Assembly: GCA_009391605.1 (NCBI GenBank)
Contig: VFGQ01000063.1
Location: 1-40,716 of the forward strand
DNA length: 40,716 nucleotides
Reading direction: 5' to 3'
DNA from: SAR202 cluster bacterium
GTDB lineage: Bacteria; Chloroflexota; Dehalococcoidia; SAR202; GCA-002694895
Positions within the stretch are counted from its first letter, which is position 1; every line of letters starts with the position of its first letter. Position numbers and translations under genes: made by a program. Below are positions 1-7,895 of the stretch, piece after piece. Below the pieces are notes generated by a model. That model was not told where the DNA came from. It saw nothing but the letters and a program-made list of their open reading frames with translations, and did no database searches.

Positions 1-1032
1 AATTATGAAAATGAAATTAAAATTGAAAGTAATGATATAGCTAGAAAAGTTATAGCTGATTCAATACAAAGATTAGCTTCAGAGGTTGTTTCAGAAAGAA
101 GTGTTAGTTCTATTTCATTGCCAGATGAAGATATGAAAGGCAGATTGATTGGCAGAGAAGGTAGAAACATAAGGGCTATTGAAGCTGCTACAGGTGTTGA
201 TGTTTTGATTGATGATACTCCAGGAATGGTTGTAGTATCATCTTTTGACCCTATTAGAAGAGAAGTTGCACGAATTTCAATTGAAAAATTAATAAAAGAT
301 GGCAGAGTCCAGCCTTCAAAAATTGAAGAAATTGTTGATCGGTGTAAATCTGAACTAGAAGAAAATATAATAAAATCTGGTCAAGCTGCAGCTTTAGAAG
401 TTGGAGTTTCAGGACTTCCAAATGAAATAATAAAAAATATTGGTGAATTGAAATATCGATATAGTTATGGCGAAAATGTTTTGCAGCATTCTATTGAAAC
501 TGGATGGTTAGCATCTTTAATTGCATCTGAAATAGGAGCTGACCCATATAAAGCAAAAGCCGGTGGCTTTTTACATGATATCGGAAAGGCTTTAACTCAT
601 AAAATCCAAGGACCTCATGCTGAAGTTGGAGCAGATTTATGTAGGAAATATGGAATTGAAAATGATATTTGCGATATGATTTCAGAACATCATAATGATA
701 CTCATTCTACGGTTGAAGGATTTATTGTTTCTTCTGCTGATGCTATTAGCGCAGCTAGACCTGGAGCTAGGCATAACACTTTAGAGAATTATGTTAAAAG
801 ACTTTCAGAAATTGAAAATATAGCAAATAATTATGAAGGTGTTGAAAAATCTTATGCTATTCAGGCAGGTAGAGAGTTAAGAGTATTTGTAAATCCGGAA
901 AGTGTTGATGATTTACAAGCTCAATCCTTATCTAGAGAAATAGTTTCTGAATTAGAAAAAAACCTTACATATCCTGGACAAATAAAAGTTATGGTTATAA
1001 GAGAACTTAGATCTATTGAAATTGCAAATTAA
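1..1032 (+). CDS. rny: Ribonuclease Y, 3' part (partial)
   Basis: RNase Y is a membrane-anchored endoribonuclease that starts mRNA decay in bacteria lacking RNase E. The frame is open from base 1, so the gene begins outside the window; the N-terminal anchor and most of the coiled coil are missing and 343 residues remain. A KH RNA-binding domain is recognisable from visible residue 45 (KGRLIGREGRNIRA, then DDTPG), followed by an HD phosphohydrolase domain with the metal-binding pair H192-D193 in FLHDIGKALTH and a downstream SEHHND motif. The C-terminal end is complete and looks standard. A TTG at 118 could be mistaken for a start, but conserved RNase Y sequence (SIQRLASEVVSE) continues upstream of it. 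The next gene begins 18 bases downstream on the same strand. Confidence 0.95.
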   Translation, partial: NYENEIKIESNDIARKVIADSIQRLASEVVSERSVSSISLPDEDMKGRLIGREGRNIRAIEAATGVDVLIDDTPGMVVVSSFDPIRREVARISIEKLIKDGRVQPSKIEEIVDRCKSELEENIIKSGQAAALEVGVSGLPNEIIKNIGELKYRYSYGENVLQHSIETGWLASLIASEIGADPYKAKAGGFLHDIGKALTHKIQGPHAEVGADLCRKYGIENDICDMISEHHNDTHSTVEGFIVSSADAISAARPGARHNTLENYVKRLSEIENIANNYEGVEKSYAIQAGRELRVFVNPESVDDLQAQSLSREIVSELEKNLTYPGQIKVMVIRELRSIEIAN

Positions 1033-1050
1033 TTTAAGAATATAGATTTG

Positions 1051-1695
1051 ATGATAGAAATATTGTTAATTTTATTATTGATTTTAATTAGTAATATAAA
1101 TATCTCATCTTTAATTTCAACATATTATTATAAAAAAAATATTTATAAAATTGGTTACAAAAGTGCCGGTGCTTCAAATATTTATACTTTATATGGTTTG
1201 AAACTAGCTATTATTGTAGGGTTGTTTGATTTTTGGATTAAGGGATTTATACCTATATTTTATTTAAATTATTTTAATGTAAATAATTTAATATATTGTT
1301 TTTCTTTAATTTTGATAGTTTTTTTCCATATGTTTAGTATTTTTGAAAAATTTCAAGGTGGTAGAGGAATTTTAAATTCATTGGGGATTATTTGTGCTGT
1401 TGGATTATGGAAAGAAGCTATTATTGTAGTGATAATTTTTAAATCACTTGAGTATTTCTTGTGGAAAAATAATGCTTTATCGACATTTTTTGGAATTATA
1501 GCTTTTATTTTTCTTACCCCTTTTATTTTAGAGAATATTTACGTTATCATTTCACTTGAATTATTATTTGTATTATTATTGTTTAAAAGAGTATTAACTA
1601 ATAATATAGATTTGAAATCATTTTTGAGTTTAGATTTGTTAGTTAGCAGAATATTGTATGACAGGGATTCAAATAATATCCTTGATTCGAGGTAA
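1051..1695 (+). CDS. plsY: Divergent PlsY-like acyl-phosphate glycerol-3-phosphate acyltransferase
   Basis: PlsY is the integral membrane enzyme that moves an acyl group from acyl-phosphate to glycerol-3-phosphate, the first step of phospholipid synthesis. This 214-residue protein is very hydrophobic, with about five or six membrane segments, close to the family's usual length. The clearest signature is FQGGRGILNSLG near residue 105, matching the family's FxGGKGVATxxG motif. The usual GSGNxGATN motif is degraded to KSAGASNIYTLYG, and the N-terminal GSxP motif is not visible. The identification therefore rests on one good motif, the membrane topology and the length. I chose ATG 1051 over the adjoining TTG 1048; neither has a clear Shine-Dalgarno. 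It lies between rny and aspS, three bases before the latter. Confidence 0.62.
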   Translation: MIEILLILLLILISNINISSLISTYYYKKNIYKIGYKSAGASNIYTLYGLKLAIIVGLFDFWIKGFIPIFYLNYFNVNNLIYCFSLILIVFFHMFSIFEKFQGGRGILNSLGIICAVGLWKEAIIVVIIFKSLEYFLWKNNALSTFFGIIAFIFLTPFILENIYVIISLELLFVLLLFKRVLTNNIDLKSFLSLDLLVSRILYDRDSNNILDSR

Positions 1696-1698
1696 ATA

Positions 1699-3480
1699 TT
1701 GTATAGAGATTATTATTGTGGCGAACCTACCGAAAATTTAGTAAATAAAGAGATAACTCTTTCAGGATGGATAAATAAGAGAAGAGATCATGGAGGATTG
1801 TTATTTATTGATTTAAGGGATAGAACTGGTCTAATTCAAGTAGTTTTTGATCCTGAAAATTTAAAACCTTCTGAAATTAACTGGAATCAATTTAGATCAG
1901 AATGGATAATAAAAGTAAAAGGTTTAGTAAAATTACGCCCTAAAGGTACCCAGAATCCAAATTTAAATACTGGGAAAATTGAATTGATTGCTAAATCATA
2001 TGAAGTTATTAATATGTCTAAAACTCTTCCTTTTGAAATTTCTGATTTTAAAGAAGAAACTGAAGAATTTTTGAGACTTAAATACAGATATTTAGATTTA
2101 AGGAGACCTCAGAAATATAATATTTTAAATTTAAGACATAATGTAATTAAATATATAAGAGACTATTTGGATAATAAAGGATTTTTAGAGATTGAAACTC
2201 CAATATTAATTAAAAGCACACCAGAAGGTGCACGAGATTTTGTTGTTCCAAGCAGAAATAACCCTGGACAATTTTATGCTTTACCTCAATCACCACAGCA
2301 GTTGAAGCAATTATTAATGGTTGCTGGAGTAGATAAATATTTTCAGATAGTAAAATGTTTCAGAGATGAAGACCCAAGAGCAGATAGACAGCCTGAATTT
2401 ACACAATTGGATCTTGAAATGAGTTTTGTTAACCAAGAGGATGTACTTTCTTTAACAGAAGATATGATGAAAGGATTGATGGAAAAAGTAGGATTAAATA
2501 AAAAATACAATTCTCCTTTTGTTAGACTAACTTATGATGAGTCTATGAATCTTTATGGTACTGACAAACCTGATATAAGGTATGGAATGAAGATTAATGA
2601 TTTTACTGATTTGTGTAAAGGCAATCAATTTAAAGTTCTATCTGACACTGTATCGAGAGGAGAAGTTGTAAAAGGATTAGTTGTACCAAAAGGAAGTGAA
2701 TTTTCAAGGCGACAGATAGATGATATTGTTGATTATTCCAAAAATTTAGGAAGTGGTGGATTAATTTGGATAGTTTTGGATTCTGAGTTTGAATTTAAAA
2801 GTATAGTAAAAAAATACTTGGATAAAAATTTTGTAAAAAAACTTGCTAAATATTCCGGAGCTAAGAATGGGGATATGATTTTATTGGTTGCTGGTAAGAA
2901 TAAAAATACTTTAGAAATATTAGGGAATTTAAGATCTAGATTAGGTCGTGATTTACAATTGTATGATCAAAATGAGTTACAATTTTGTTTTATTACAGAT
3001 TTTCCATTATTTGAATGGGATGAAGATGCTAAAAAATGGGAATCTTCACATCATCCGTTTACAATGCCTCATGAGAAATATTTGAATAATATAACAGATA
3101 ATCCTGGAAAAATAAGAGCTTATTGTTATGATATGGTTGCAAATGGATATGAATTAGCAAGTGGGAGTATCAGAATTCATAAAAAAGAATTACAAGAACA
3201 GGTTTTTTCTGTTTTAGGTTATTCAAAGGAACAAACTAATGAACAATTTTCACAATTATTAAATTCTTTTGAATATGGAGCACCGCCGCATGGAGGTATT
3301 GCTCCAGGAATAGATAGGATTGTGATGTTATTGGCTGGCACTGAAAATATAAGAGATGTAATAGCTTTTCCAAAAACTCAAAGTGGTTTTGACCCTTTAT
3401 TTGAATCCCCAAGTCCATTATCGAAAGAACAGTTACATGAACTTTCTATAGATGTTATAAAATCAGAAAATAAAAATTAA
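1699..3480 (+). CDS. aspS: Aspartyl-tRNA synthetase, probably non-discriminating (Asp/Asn)
   Basis: Class II aminoacyl-tRNA synthetase of the bacterial type, 593 residues. An N-terminal OB-fold anticodon-binding domain (GWINKRRDHGG) is followed by the catalytic core: motif 2 region FRDEDPRADRQPEFTQLDLE, the GAD insertion in the middle, and motif 3 at PGIDRIVMLLAG near the end. Residue 31 is His (RRDHGG). In bacterial AspRS, His here is the known mark of enzymes that charge both tRNA-Asp and tRNA-Asn, while E. coli has Leu; gatC and gatA lie in this window, which agrees. Translation starts at TTG 1699: GAGG at 1689-1692 is well placed and the N-terminus (YRDYYCGE) matches the family. The gene follows the plsY stop by three bases. 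Confidence 0.96.
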   Translation: MYRDYYCGEPTENLVNKEITLSGWINKRRDHGGLLFIDLRDRTGLIQVVFDPENLKPSEINWNQFRSEWIIKVKGLVKLRPKGTQNPNLNTGKIELIAKSYEVINMSKTLPFEISDFKEETEEFLRLKYRYLDLRRPQKYNILNLRHNVIKYIRDYLDNKGFLEIETPILIKSTPEGARDFVVPSRNNPGQFYALPQSPQQLKQLLMVAGVDKYFQIVKCFRDEDPRADRQPEFTQLDLEMSFVNQEDVLSLTEDMMKGLMEKVGLNKKYNSPFVRLTYDESMNLYGTDKPDIRYGMKINDFTDLCKGNQFKVLSDTVSRGEVVKGLVVPKGSEFSRRQIDDIVDYSKNLGSGGLIWIVLDSEFEFKSIVKKYLDKNFVKKLAKYSGAKNGDMILLVAGKNKNTLEILGNLRSRLGRDLQLYDQNELQFCFITDFPLFEWDEDAKKWESSHHPFTMPHEKYLNNITDNPGKIRAYCYDMVANGYELASGSIRIHKKELQEQVFSVLGYSKEQTNEQFSQLLNSFEYGAPPHGGIAPGIDRIVMLLAGTENIRDVIAFPKTQSGFDPLFESPSPLSKEQLHELSIDVIKSENKN

Positions 3481-3514
3481 ATGGTATTGAACTAGTTTTT
3501 TTTTGATGATTGAT

Positions 3515-3544
3515 TTGAATATACTGTTTAAAATCATTTATAAT
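3515..3544 (+). promoter_or_regulatory. Candidate sigma70-type promoter for the tRNA-Ser pair
   Basis: TTGAAT (3515-3520) and a perfect TATAAT (3539-3544) are separated by 18 bases. Transcription would start near 3551, about 35 bases before the first tRNA. It lies in the 105-base gap after aspS. In such AT-rich DNA chance -10 matches are common, so the spacing and position are the main support. Confidence 0.5.
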
Positions 3545-3585
3545 CTTTTGCTAGGAGAATTATTTGATCAGTAACTACTTGTATT

Positions 3586-3672
3586 GGAGAGGTGTCCGAG
3601 TGGTTTAAGGAGCTGGTCTCGAAAACCAGTATCTGAATTTTCAGATCGTGGGTTCGAATCCCACCCTCTCCG
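3586..3672 (+). tRNA. tRNA-Ser, anticodon CGA
   Basis: An 87-nucleotide class II tRNA. Acceptor strands GGAGAGG (3586-3592) and CCTCTCC (3665-3671) pair fully, with discriminator G at 3672. The anticodon stem CTGGT/ACCAG encloses loop CTCGAAA, giving anticodon CGA, which reads UCG. A long variable arm (ATCTGAATTTTCAGAT) is typical of serine tRNAs, and the T arm carries GGGTTCGAATCCC. No CCA is encoded. Confidence 0.97.
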
Positions 3673-3692
3673 TATTAAATTATAAAATAGAT

Positions 3693-3779
3693 GGAGAGGT
3701 GCTAGAGTGGTCGAATAGGCGCGCTTGGAAAGCGCGTGAACTGGCAACAGTTCCATGGGTTCGAATCCCATCCTCTCCG
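3693..3779 (+). tRNA. tRNA-Ser, anticodon GGA
   Basis: A second 87-nucleotide serine tRNA, 20 bases after the first and sharing its acceptor stem (GGAGAGG/CCTCTCC) and discriminator G. The anticodon stem CGCGC/GCGCG holds loop TTGGAAA, so the anticodon is GGA, reading UCC and UCU. The long variable arm (GAACTGGCAACAGTTC) confirms the serine class. CCA is not encoded. It probably shares the promoter ahead of the first tRNA. Confidence 0.97.
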
Positions 3780-3806
3780 AATTAATAATATAAAATAGGA
3801 ATAAAA

Positions 3807-5975
3807 TTGACAAACAAAAAAAAATTAGTAATAGTTGAATCTCCAACAAAAGCAAAAACAATTGCCAAATTATTGGGTGAAGAATTTAATTCTATTGCAA
3901 CTGTTGGGCATTTCAGGGATTTGTCTAGGGAAGATTTAGGAATAGAAATTAAAGAAATCGAAGATAATGGAACTACAAGATATGAATTCATACCCAAATA
4001 TGAACTCTCAACAAGCAAGGTTGTACAAAAAGTAAAAAAAGAATTAAAGCTAGGAAAAGATAACGCATCTGAAATATATATTGCAACTGATCCTGACAGA
4101 GAAGGTGAAGCAATAGGATGGCATATTGCAAAATTTTTAAAGCTTGATGAAGATCAGCAAAATAGAATAGTTTTTAATGAATTTACGAAAAAAGCTGTTT
4201 TTGAATCGATATCAAATCCGAGAAAATTAGATTCAAATTTGTATGATTCTCAACAAGCAAGAAGATTATTAGACAGGATTTATGGATTTCAGGTAAGCCC
4301 AGTTTTGTGGAAAAAAGTAAAATATAATACGTCTGCAGGAAGAGTTCAATCACCAGTACTACAATTTGTAATAGAAAGAGAAGAAGAAATTGAAAACTTT
4401 ATTCCTGAAGATTTTTGGAATATATCAGCTATGCTTAAAATTGATAATTCTGAATTTAAGGTTAATTTAAGTGATCCTAATACCAAAGCAAATACAAAAT
4501 ATAGAATTTTTGATATCAAGAAAACTGATGGAATAGTAAATATTTTAAAAAATAATGATGCTGTTGTAACAGATATTAAAAATTCTAAAAGTTACAAATC
4601 TCCTAGGCCACCATTTATCACTAGTTCATTACAGCAAGAATCAAGTCAAAAATTAAGTTTGTCACCTGATGTTACAATGAGTTTAGCTCAACAATTATTT
4701 GAAGGAGTAGATTTAAATGATGGAAGTTCAATTGGGTTAATTACTTATATGCGTACAGATTCTTTCACTATTACGCCCACAGCAATGACTAGTGTAAGAA
4801 ATTATATCTCTAATGAATATGGAGATAAATACATTCCTGAAAAACCAAATTATTATAAGAATAAACAAAGATCTCAAGAAGCTCATGAGTGCATAAGACC
4901 TGCTGATGTTAAAATGACCCCCAAAAAATTAAAAAATCTAATATCTACAGATAACCGTAATTTGCTTAGATTGTATGAATTGATATGGAAAAGATTTGTA
5001 TCATCACAAATGGAAAAAGCAGTATATGATGTTACTAAGGCTGTAATTTCGTGTGACAAAAAATATGAAAATGAACAATTAGATTTCAAGTTAGAAAATT
5101 GGATAATTGATTTTGATGGATACTATATTATTTATGGAGAAGACAGAGAAGCATCTGATAGTGAAATTAGATTAAATTTCCAATTCAAGAAAGGTGACAA
5201 AGTAATTATTGAAGATGTTAATTCAAAAGCTGATCAAACAAAGCCATTGCCTAGATATAATGAAGCTATGTTAGTTAGAAAAATGGAACAAGAAGGCATT
5301 GGCAGACCTAGTACATATGCAAATACAATAAAAACAAATTTGAAGTTGTACCTTGAAAAAAAAGAATCTAGATTACACCCAACTAAATTAGGTAGAGCAA
5401 TATCGAAGTTTTTAAAAAATAATTTTTCTACTGAAGTTAGCCCTGTTTATACAACTGATATGGAAGAAAAGTTAGATAAAATTGCTACTGGGGATATGGA
5501 TTGGCAATTGTTATTAAATGATTTATATACAAAATTAGAACTTAGTATAAAAAATGCTCTTGAACAAGACAGGGTTCCAAAAGATGAAATTGAAGAATAT
5601 TCAGATGAACATTGTCCTGAATGTGAAAGTCCAATGATCATAAGAAGTACTAAAAAAAATGGCACTAAATTTTTAGGATGTTCTGCATTTCCGAAATGTA
5701 AAACTACAAAACCAATTATCACTGAAACAAATCATTTGTGTCCTGAGTGCAAAAATGGAACAATGAGAGAGTTGCAAGGGTCAAAAGGAAGTGTATATTA
5801 TGGATGCGCTGATTATCCAAATTGTAAATTTAATTCTAGATACAAACCTGTTGAATGTAAATGTTTAAATGAAGAATGTAAAGCTGAAACTTTATTTGTG
5901 AGAGGAAACAGATTGAGATGTGAAATTTGTAAATCTTTTCAAGAAATACCAGAATTTATGAAAATTAGTGAGTAA
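3807..5975 (+). CDS. topA: DNA topoisomerase I (type IA)
   Basis: Relaxes negatively supercoiled DNA by single-strand passage. The 722-residue protein has an N-terminal Toprim domain (KLVIVESPTKAKTIAKLL, then the acidic DPDREGEAIGWH motif). The catalytic tyrosine is Tyr314 in GLITYMRTDS. The C-terminus carries two four-cysteine zinc ribbons (CPEC...GCSAFPKC and CPEC...GCADYPNC) and a third cysteine-rich segment (CKCLNEEC...CEIC). The start is TTG 3807: AGGA at 3797-3800 sits six bases upstream and the conserved N-terminus begins directly after it. It follows the tRNA pair by 27 bases, so the tRNAs and topA may be cotranscribed and then processed. The recombinase gene follows by eight bases. 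Confidence 0.97.
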   Translation: MTNKKKLVIVESPTKAKTIAKLLGEEFNSIATVGHFRDLSREDLGIEIKEIEDNGTTRYEFIPKYELSTSKVVQKVKKELKLGKDNASEIYIATDPDREGEAIGWHIAKFLKLDEDQQNRIVFNEFTKKAVFESISNPRKLDSNLYDSQQARRLLDRIYGFQVSPVLWKKVKYNTSAGRVQSPVLQFVIEREEEIENFIPEDFWNISAMLKIDNSEFKVNLSDPNTKANTKYRIFDIKKTDGIVNILKNNDAVVTDIKNSKSYKSPRPPFITSSLQQESSQKLSLSPDVTMSLAQQLFEGVDLNDGSSIGLITYMRTDSFTITPTAMTSVRNYISNEYGDKYIPEKPNYYKNKQRSQEAHECIRPADVKMTPKKLKNLISTDNRNLLRLYELIWKRFVSSQMEKAVYDVTKAVISCDKKYENEQLDFKLENWIIDFDGYYIIYGEDREASDSEIRLNFQFKKGDKVIIEDVNSKADQTKPLPRYNEAMLVRKMEQEGIGRPSTYANTIKTNLKLYLEKKESRLHPTKLGRAISKFLKNNFSTEVSPVYTTDMEEKLDKIATGDMDWQLLLNDLYTKLELSIKNALEQDRVPKDEIEEYSDEHCPECESPMIIRSTKKNGTKFLGCSAFPKCKTTKPIITETNHLCPECKNGTMRELQGSKGSVYYGCADYPNCKFNSRYKPVECKCLNEECKAETLFVRGNRLRCEICKSFQEIPEFMKISE

Positions 5976-5983
5976 ATATAGGT

Positions 5984-6898
5984 ATGAAAAGGAAGATTAT
6001 TAAAGATTTACTCCAATTAATTGAGGATTTTATTACTTATTTAATAAGTTATCGAAATCTATCAAAATTTACTGTTCGAAATTATAAAAATGATTTAAAA
6101 AGTTTTAAAGATTTTATTAATTTAGATAATAATATTTTATTGGAAAATATAGATAAATCTTTAATTAGAAAATATGTGCATTATTTGAATACTAAAGGTT
6201 ATCAGAGATCAAGTATAAACAGAAAATTAAGTGTACTAAGAAGTTTATTTAATTATGTATCCACAAACTCTGATTTTGATGAAATTACAATTTCTATGAT
6301 TTCTAAATCTAAAATACAAAAAAAATTACCATCTATAATTTCTATTGAACAAACTGAAAGATTAATATCAAGTATAGATGTGACTAATTTATTAGGAGTT
6401 AGGGATCGAGCTTTAATTGAAATTCTCTACACTACAGGAATGAGAGTCTCAGAGATTTCGTCGTTAAATATTGATGATTTTATTGATAAAAATAAAATAA
6501 AATTGATGGGTAAAGGCGCTAAGCCGAGAGTAGTTTTTATGAGTGGTACTGCCAGAACTTGGATTGATCAATATATTAAATTATGTTCACAAAAATTTAA
6601 AAATCATCAAAATAATGCTCTATTTTTAAATAGATTTGGTGCTAGGTTATCTGTTAGATCTATTCAAAATATAGTAAAAAAATATGGCTATAAATCTGGA
6701 ATTGGGGTTTCATTACATCCTCATTTATTAAGACATACTTTTGCAACCCATATGCTCTCTAATGGGGCAAATTTAAGGACTGTGCAAGCATTATTAGGCC
6801 ATTCAAAAGTATCTACTACTCAAATTTACACTCAAGTTGCAAATAATGATATGAAAAAATCTTATTTTAATTCACATCCAAGGGTTAGTTTAAAATGA
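5984..6898 (+). CDS. Tyrosine recombinase of the XerC/XerD type
   Basis: Site-specific recombinase, probably the one that resolves chromosome dimers at dif. At 304 residues it has the normal Xer length: an N-terminal SAM-like core-binding domain (residues ~10-100, with FTVRNYKNDLKSF) and a C-terminal catalytic domain. The catalytic set is visible: Arg in TTGMRVSEISSLN, Lys in GKGAKPR, the HLLRHTFATHML block (H-x-x-R), His in LLGHSKVSTTQIY and the nucleophilic Tyr at the end of that last motif. The housekeeping operon and absence of nearby mobile-element features argue for a chromosomal Xer rather than an integrase. It overlaps aroQ by four bases (ATGA). I cannot tell XerC from XerD, and this may be a single-Xer genome. 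Confidence 0.9.
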   Translation: MKRKIIKDLLQLIEDFITYLISYRNLSKFTVRNYKNDLKSFKDFINLDNNILLENIDKSLIRKYVHYLNTKGYQRSSINRKLSVLRSLFNYVSTNSDFDEITISMISKSKIQKKLPSIISIEQTERLISSIDVTNLLGVRDRALIEILYTTGMRVSEISSLNIDDFIDKNKIKLMGKGAKPRVVFMSGTARTWIDQYIKLCSQKFKNHQNNALFLNRFGARLSVRSIQNIVKKYGYKSGIGVSLHPHLLRHTFATHMLSNGANLRTVQALLGHSKVSTTQIYTQVANNDMKKSYFNSHPRVSLK

Positions 6899-7317
6899 AT
6901 TTATTGATTATTAACGGACCAAATTTAAATTTATTAGGGCAAAGAGAGCCAAAAATATATGGTAAGGAAACTTTGAAAGATATTTTGGATGATGTTTTTT
7001 TATATTCAAAAAATCATAATATTGATGTTGATGCATTTCAATCTAATCATGAAGGTGAAATAGTTGATATGGTTCAAAAAAGTAATGACCTATATCAGGG
7101 ATTAATAATAAATCCAGGAGCTTTAAGTCATTATAGTATTTCTATACGTGATGCTATCTCGTCCATTTCTATTCCTGTAGTGGAAGTTCATCTTTCAAAT
7201 GTTTTTACAAGAGAAAAATTTAGAAATCATTCTGTTATTTCTGATGTATGCTCAAAAATGGTAGTTGGATTTGGGTCAAGTGGATATAAAATTGCTGTTG
7301 GCTATTTTATAAATTAA
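6895..7317 (+). CDS. aroQ: 3-dehydroquinate dehydratase, type II
   Basis: Converts 3-dehydroquinate to 3-dehydroshikimate, the third step of the shikimate pathway, as a cytosolic dodecamer. The 140-residue protein has the standard type II length and motifs: INGPNLNLLGQREPKIYG with loop Arg17 and catalytic Tyr22, NPGALSHYS, and the EVHLSN motif with His99. The start codon overlaps the recombinase stop in an ATGA arrangement, so translation is probably coupled. No other shikimate gene is in the window. The efp gene follows after 12 bases that contain its Shine-Dalgarno. Confidence 0.96.
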   Translation: MNLLIINGPNLNLLGQREPKIYGKETLKDILDDVFLYSKNHNIDVDAFQSNHEGEIVDMVQKSNDLYQGLIINPGALSHYSISIRDAISSISIPVVEVHLSNVFTREKFRNHSVISDVCSKMVVGFGSSGYKIAVGYFIN

Positions 7318-7329
7318 AGGAGAAATACT

Positions 7330-7893
7330 ATGTCATTGGCTTATAATGAATTGAAGAAAGGTATGGCTTTAGATGTAGACGGGAAACCTTGCATTTTACT
7401 TGAATATTCAAGATCTAAAAAAGATAGAGGAGCTCCAGTAATTAGACTTAAGTATAAAGAAATTCGTACAGAAAAGGTTTTAGTTAAATCATATTCTGGA
7501 TATGACATTAAAATAGAAGCTGCAAATATACAAAAAGTTAGCGCAATTTATCTTTATTCAGATCGGGATAATTATGTATTTATGAATAATAGTAGTTATG
7601 AACAAATAAATTTAAGTAAAGAAATATTAGGAGATCGTATTAATTATTTGGTTGATCAATTACAAATTGATTTATTGTATTTTGAAAATAATCCGATATC
7701 TATAGAATTACCAAATTTTGTTGATATGAAAGTTATTTTAACTGATAATGCTGTTAAAGGAGATACTACCCAGGGAGCAACAAAAAAAGCTACTTTACAA
7801 ACTGGGATTATTATTAATGTTCCTTTATTTGTTAATAATAATGATTTAATTAAAATGGATACACGAACATCGGAATACATAGGAAGAGTTTGA
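7330..7893 (+). CDS. efp: Elongation factor P with an unusual tip loop
   Basis: EF-P binds ribosomes stalled on proline runs and stimulates peptide bond formation. The 187-residue, three-domain length is normal, and the C-terminal OB domains are clear (VKGDTTQGATKKATLQTG, then SEYIGRV). The domain I loop that normally carries the modified Lys or Arg in a PGKG-like turn reads EYSRSKKDRGAPVIRLK here. It is shifted towards the EfpL/YeiP-like form (RGAxxxxxK) and towards forms I associate with Chloroflexota. Which residue, if any, is modified cannot be told from the sequence. AAAGGAGAAA immediately upstream is a strong Shine-Dalgarno. The end overlaps the region used by the xseA start. Confidence 0.93.
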   Translation: MSLAYNELKKGMALDVDGKPCILLEYSRSKKDRGAPVIRLKYKEIRTEKVLVKSYSGYDIKIEAANIQKVSAIYLYSDRDNYVFMNNSSYEQINLSKEILGDRINYLVDQLQIDLLYFENNPISIELPNFVDMKVILTDNAVKGDTTQGATKKATLQTGIIINVPLFVNNNDLIKMDTRTSEYIGRV

Positions 7894-7895
7894 AA

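Noticed and set aside
3568..3861. A 97-codon minus-strand frame with a GWDSNPRS-like translation across the tRNA genes
   Set aside because: It is the antisense of two tRNA-Ser genes; this translation is a well-known artefact of tRNA sequence.
5984..6898. Tyrosine recombinase as evidence of an integrated element
   Set aside because: It sits in a housekeeping operon with four-base overlap to aroQ, has Xer length and motifs, and no att repeats or phage genes are near the tRNA-Ser pair.
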